From Streptomyces venezuelae (lineage in GTDB: Bacteria > Actinomycetota > Actinomycetes > Streptomycetales > Streptomycetaceae): a DNA stretch of 64,000 nucleotides. The DNA lies in the NCBI RefSeq assembly GCF_008642315.1, contig NZ_CP029192.1:1798001-1862000 (forward strand). Direction: 5' to 3'. The notes beneath the pieces were generated by a model. That model saw nothing but the letters and a program-made list of their open reading frames with translations, ran no database searches and was not told where the DNA came from. Each line of letters starts with the position of its first letter. Within the stretch, counting starts at the first letter, position 1. Position numbers and translations under genes: made by a program. This document shows, piece after piece, positions 61,071-64,000 of the stretch.

Positions 61071-62528
61071 TCAGTGGACGCCCAGCCATCCTTCGATGGG
61101 GTTGAGGGCGAAGTAGACGATGAAGATCACCGTCAGGCCCCACATGAAGGCGCCGATCTCGCGCGCCTTGCCCTGCGCGATCTTGATGGCGACCCAGGAG
61201 ATGACGCCCGCCGCGACACCGGTGGTGATGGTGTACGTGAAGGGCATGAGCACCACGGTCAGGAAGACCGGGATGGCGGTGGCGCGGTCGGCCCAGTCGA
61301 CGTGCCGTGCGTTCATCATCATCATCGCTCCGATGACGACGAGCGCGGCGGAGGCGACCTCCTGCGGCACGATCGCGGTGAGCGGCGTGAAGAAGAGGCA
61401 ACCGGCGAAGAACAGACCGGTGACGACCGAGGCGAGACCCGTGCGGGCACCCTCGCCGACTCCGGTGGCGGACTCGACGAAGACGGTCTGGCCGGAGCCG
61501 CCCGCCACGCCGCCGATGGCGCCGCCCGCGCCGTCGATGAACAGCGCCTTGGAGAGGCCCGGCATACGGCCCTTCTCGTCGGCGAGGTTGGCCTCGGTGC
61601 CGACGCCGATGATGGTGGCCATCGCGTCGAAGAACCCGGCGAGCACCAGGGTGAAGACGATCATGCCGACCGTCATGGCCCCGACCTCGCCCCAGCCGCC
61701 GAACTCGACCTCGCCGATGAGCGAGAAGTCGGGCGACGAGATCGCGCTGCCGTGCAGTTCGGGGGCGCCGTTCGCCCACTGCTTGGGGTCGATGACGTCG
61801 AGCGCGTTGAGCACCACGGCGATCACGGTGCCGGTGACGATGCCGATCAGGATCGCGCCGGGGGTGTTGCGCGCCTGCAGCATGAAGATGAGGAGCAGGG
61901 TGCCCGCGAAGAGCAGGACGGGCCAGCCGGAGAGTTCACCGGCGGGGCCGAGCGAGAGCGGGGTGGCCTTGCCCGGGTGCACGAAGCCGCCCTTGACCAG
62001 GCCGATGATGGCGATGAACAGGCCGATGCCCATGGTGATGCCGTGCTTGAGGGCGAGCGGGATCGCGTTCATGATCATTTCGCGGAGCCCGGTGACCACC
62101 AGAAGCATGATCACCACGCCGTACATCACGCACATGCCCATGGCCTGCGGCCAGGTCATCTCGGGCGCGACCTGCGAGGAGATCACACCGGACACGGAGA
62201 GTCCGGCGGCGAGGGCCAGCGGCACCTTGCCGACGAAGCCCATGAGGAGCGTGGTGACCGCCGCGGCGAGCGCCGTCGCGGTGATCAGGGCCTTCTGGCC
62301 CATGGTGTCCCCCGCCGCGTCCTTGCCGGACAGGATCAGGGGGTTGAGCAGGACGATGTACGCCATCGCCATGAAGGTGGTGATACCGCCGCGCACCTCG
62401 CGCGCGACCGTGGATCCCCGCCGGGATATGTGAAAGTACCGATCGAGCCAAGACCTGCCGGCCGGGACGCGCGAGCCGGGGCCCGCGTCCTCTGCGGTGG
62501 TCTTGGGCTCCACTGACGACTGGGTCAT
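61071..62528 (-). CDS. NCS2 family purine permease (AzgA-like)
   Basis: 485 residues from ATG 62528 (GGGAG upstream). About 12-14 helices with RGGITTFMAMAYIVLLNPLIL, GLFIAIIGLVKGGF, MATIIGVGTEANLADEKGRMPG and GSGQTVFVESATGVGEGARTGLAS. Transports adenine, guanine or hypoxanthine with protons. Placed between the xanthine dehydrogenase gene and xdhC in the same direction, which ties purine uptake to oxidation. Confidence 0.93.
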   Translation of the reverse strand: MTQSSVEPKTTAEDAGPGSRVPAGRSWLDRYFHISRRGSTVAREVRGGITTFMAMAYIVLLNPLILSGKDAAGDTMGQKALITATALAAAVTTLLMGFVGKVPLALAAGLSVSGVISSQVAPEMTWPQAMGMCVMYGVVIMLLVVTGLREMIMNAIPLALKHGITMGIGLFIAIIGLVKGGFVHPGKATPLSLGPAGELSGWPVLLFAGTLLLIFMLQARNTPGAILIGIVTGTVIAVVLNALDVIDPKQWANGAPELHGSAISSPDFSLIGEVEFGGWGEVGAMTVGMIVFTLVLAGFFDAMATIIGVGTEANLADEKGRMPGLSKALFIDGAGGAIGGVAGGSGQTVFVESATGVGEGARTGLASVVTGLFFAGCLFFTPLTAIVPQEVASAALVVIGAMMMMNARHVDWADRATAIPVFLTVVLMPFTYTITTGVAAGVISWVAIKIAQGKAREIGAFMWGLTVIFIVYFALNPIEGWLGVH

Positions 62529-62723
62529 GGTGCCTACTCCCAAGGTTCACAGGGGCACCCGCGGAGTCGCGGGATTTGGGATGGTGCGTTGGCTGCACGA
62601 CCCGGGGGACGGCCCGAGACGAACGACATCTCCCTCAAAGGGGAGGGGAGTTGAGCTCCGAGCGGCGCGGACGGCGGAAGTGTGACGTTCCTGGCAGTCG
62701 CGCACCGCTCGGAGAACCTTGCT

Positions 62724-62760
62724 GATCCCCGAGCGGGGGATCGTTTCCCTCGGTGAGGGA
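62724..62760 (-). terminator. Two hairpins after the xanthine dehydrogenase gene
   Basis: Reading leftward from the stop at 62761, TCCCTCACCGAGGGA (62745-62759) and GATCCCCCGCTCGGGGATC (62724-62742) form two successive hairpins. They could terminate the dehydrogenase transcript, leaving the permease with its own promoter in 62543-62720. Confidence 0.6.
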
Positions 62761-64000
62761 TCAGGTGCCGGTGAGGTGTTCGGGACGCACCGGCGTCTTG
62801 TTGAGTTCGAGACCCGTCGCGTTCCTGATGGCCGCGAGGACCGCGGGAGTGGACGACAGGGTCGGGGCCTCACCGATGCCGCGCACGCCGTACGGCGCGT
62901 GCGGGTCGGCCAGTTCGAGGTAGTCGACCGGGATGGTCGGCGTGTCGAGGATGGTCGGGAGGAGGTAGTCCGTGAAGGAGGGGTTGCGCACCTTCGCGGT
63001 CTTCGGGTCGACGATGATCTCCTCCATCACCGCGACGCCGAGGCCCTGGGTGGTGCCGCCCTGGATCTGCCCGATGACGGAGAGCGGGTTGACCGCCTTG
63101 CCGACGTCCTGGGCGCAGGCCAGCTCGATCACCTTGACGAGGCCGAGCTCGGTGTCGACCTCGACCACCGCGCGGTGCGCGGCGAAGGCGTACTGGACGT
63201 GGCCGTTGCCCTGACCCGTCCGCAGGTCGAAGGCCTCGGTGGGGCGGTGCCTGAACTCCTCCTCCACCTCCACTGCCTCGTCCTCGAGGACCTCCACGAG
63301 GGTGGTGAGGACCTCGCCGCCGTCGGTGACGACCTTGCCGCCCTCCAGGAGGAGTTCGGCGTTGGCCCACGCCGGGTGGTACGAGCCGAACTTGCGCCGG
63401 CCGATCTCCAGGACCTTCTCGCGGACGATCTCGCAGGAGTTCTTGATGGCGCCGCCGGTCATGTACGTCTGGCGGCCCGCGGAGGTCGAACCGGCCGAGC
63501 CCACCTGCGTGTCGGCGGGGGCGATGGTGACCTGCTGGACGCCGAGCTCGGTCCGGGCGATCTGCGCGTGGATGGTCACGCCGCCCTGGCCGACCTCGGC
63601 CGCGGCGGTGTGGACGGTGGCCACGGCCTCGCCGTTGATGACCTCGACGCGGATCTTCGCCGTCGAGTAGTCGTCGAAGCCCTCGGAGAAGCCGACATTC
63701 TTGATGCCGACCGCGTAGCCGACGCCGCGGACGACGCCCTCGCCGTGCGTGGTGTTCGACAGACCGCCGGGCAGCGCGCGGACGTCGGCGCCCTCGCTGG
63801 ACTCCCACTGGCGCACGGGCGGCAACGGACGGGCCTTGACGCGGCGCAGCAGCTCGGCGACGGGGGCGGGCGAGTCGACCGGCTGGCCGGTCGGCATGAT
63901 CGTGCCCTGCTCCATCGCGTTCTTCTGCCGGAACGCGACCGGGTCCATGCCCAGCTTCGCGGCGACCTTGTCCATCTGGGCCTCGTAGGCGAAGCACGCC
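62761..64000 (-). CDS. Xanthine dehydrogenase, molybdopterin-binding subunit (C-terminal part, continues past window)
   Basis: 413 residues visible, open at the window edge. Contains MDKVAAKLGMDPVAFRQKNA, GIKNVGFSEGFDDYSTAKIR, TAAAEVGQGGVTIHAQI, a QDVGKAVNPLSVIGQIQGG segment and VRGIGEAPTLSSTPAVLAAI, where GxGE carries the active-site Glu of the molybdenum hydroxylases. Oxidises hypoxanthine or xanthine. The N-terminal and FAD/Fe-S parts lie outside the window. Confidence 0.93.
   Translation of the reverse strand, partial: ACFAYEAQMDKVAAKLGMDPVAFRQKNAMEQGTIMPTGQPVDSPAPVAELLRRVKARPLPPVRQWESSEGADVRALPGGLSNTTHGEGVVRGVGYAVGIKNVGFSEGFDDYSTAKIRVEVINGEAVATVHTAAAEVGQGGVTIHAQIARTELGVQQVTIAPADTQVGSAGSTSAGRQTYMTGGAIKNSCEIVREKVLEIGRRKFGSYHPAWANAELLLEGGKVVTDGGEVLTTLVEVLEDEAVEVEEEFRHRPTEAFDLRTGQGNGHVQYAFAAHRAVVEVDTELGLVKVIELACAQDVGKAVNPLSVIGQIQGGTTQGLGVAVMEEIIVDPKTAKVRNPSFTDYLLPTILDTPTIPVDYLELADPHAPYGVRGIGEAPTLSSTPAVLAAIRNATGLELNKTPVRPEHLTGT

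Overview
The window is high-GC, with GC-biased third codon positions, ATG/GTG starts and short overlapping operons. The gene content points to a Streptomyces chromosome: a matAB-like aggregation-polysaccharide locus, Tat lipoproteins, a DmdR-type iron box, RsbA-like and STAS anti-sigma network proteins, and NHEJ ligase pieces. I see no rRNA, intact tRNA or CRISPR array.

Region 1-8665 is accessory and visibly scarred. It has lower GC and many orphan genes. An overlapping operon of unknown function (3-3837) is followed by the 3' half of a tRNA-Ser(GGA) gene (4004-4058), which looks like an attachment-site remnant. After it come a nuclease-like orphan, two small membrane proteins, a TIR-domain protein with a putative zinc-binding N-terminus, and the bare 3' ends of an RNA methyltransferase gene (8134-8217) and a corA gene (8465-8665). 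This is what repeated integration and deletion at gene 3' ends leaves behind.

From 8675 the core-like chromosome resumes. Sulfate activation comes first (cysN, cysD, and cysC fused to an FAD/NAD(P)-binding protein) with a divergent Rrf2 regulator. Next are a PRC-barrel protein and a PAP2 membrane phosphatase. A polysaccharide locus follows (matA-like, matB-like deacetylase/glycosyltransferase, LCP protein) behind an APC-type transporter. Then come an RsbA-like regulator, a split LigD-type pair (phosphoesterase and ATP ligase), a glycosyltransferase with a decayed upstream gene, DUF72, YihY, DUF2267, VanZ, STAS, a TetR/agmatine-deiminase pair around a palindrome, SulP, a DmdR-boxed siderophore ABC importer and a 2-hydroxyacid dehydrogenase.

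Region 37705-45582 is a beta-galactan utilisation unit: a LacI regulator, two GTTTACGTAA(A)C operators, a CUT1 ABC importer, a GH35 beta-galactosidase and a GH43 enzyme with a ricin-type module. After it lie a large HTH/STAND/14-WD40 protein and a GT39-type mannosyltransferase-like membrane protein that carries repeats.

The most unusual locus is 52869-58455. It is a compact six-gene operon with a PLP decarboxylase, a PaaK-like adenylating enzyme and four divergent paralogues resembling the AidA/PixA inclusion-body family, behind a long leader with a perfect 12-bp hairpin. The window ends with a secreted polysaccharide deacetylase expressed from an apparently leaderless, operator-embedded promoter, an SRPBCC protein, and purine catabolism genes (xdhC, NCS2 permease, and a molybdopterin subunit of xanthine dehydrogenase cut by the window edge).
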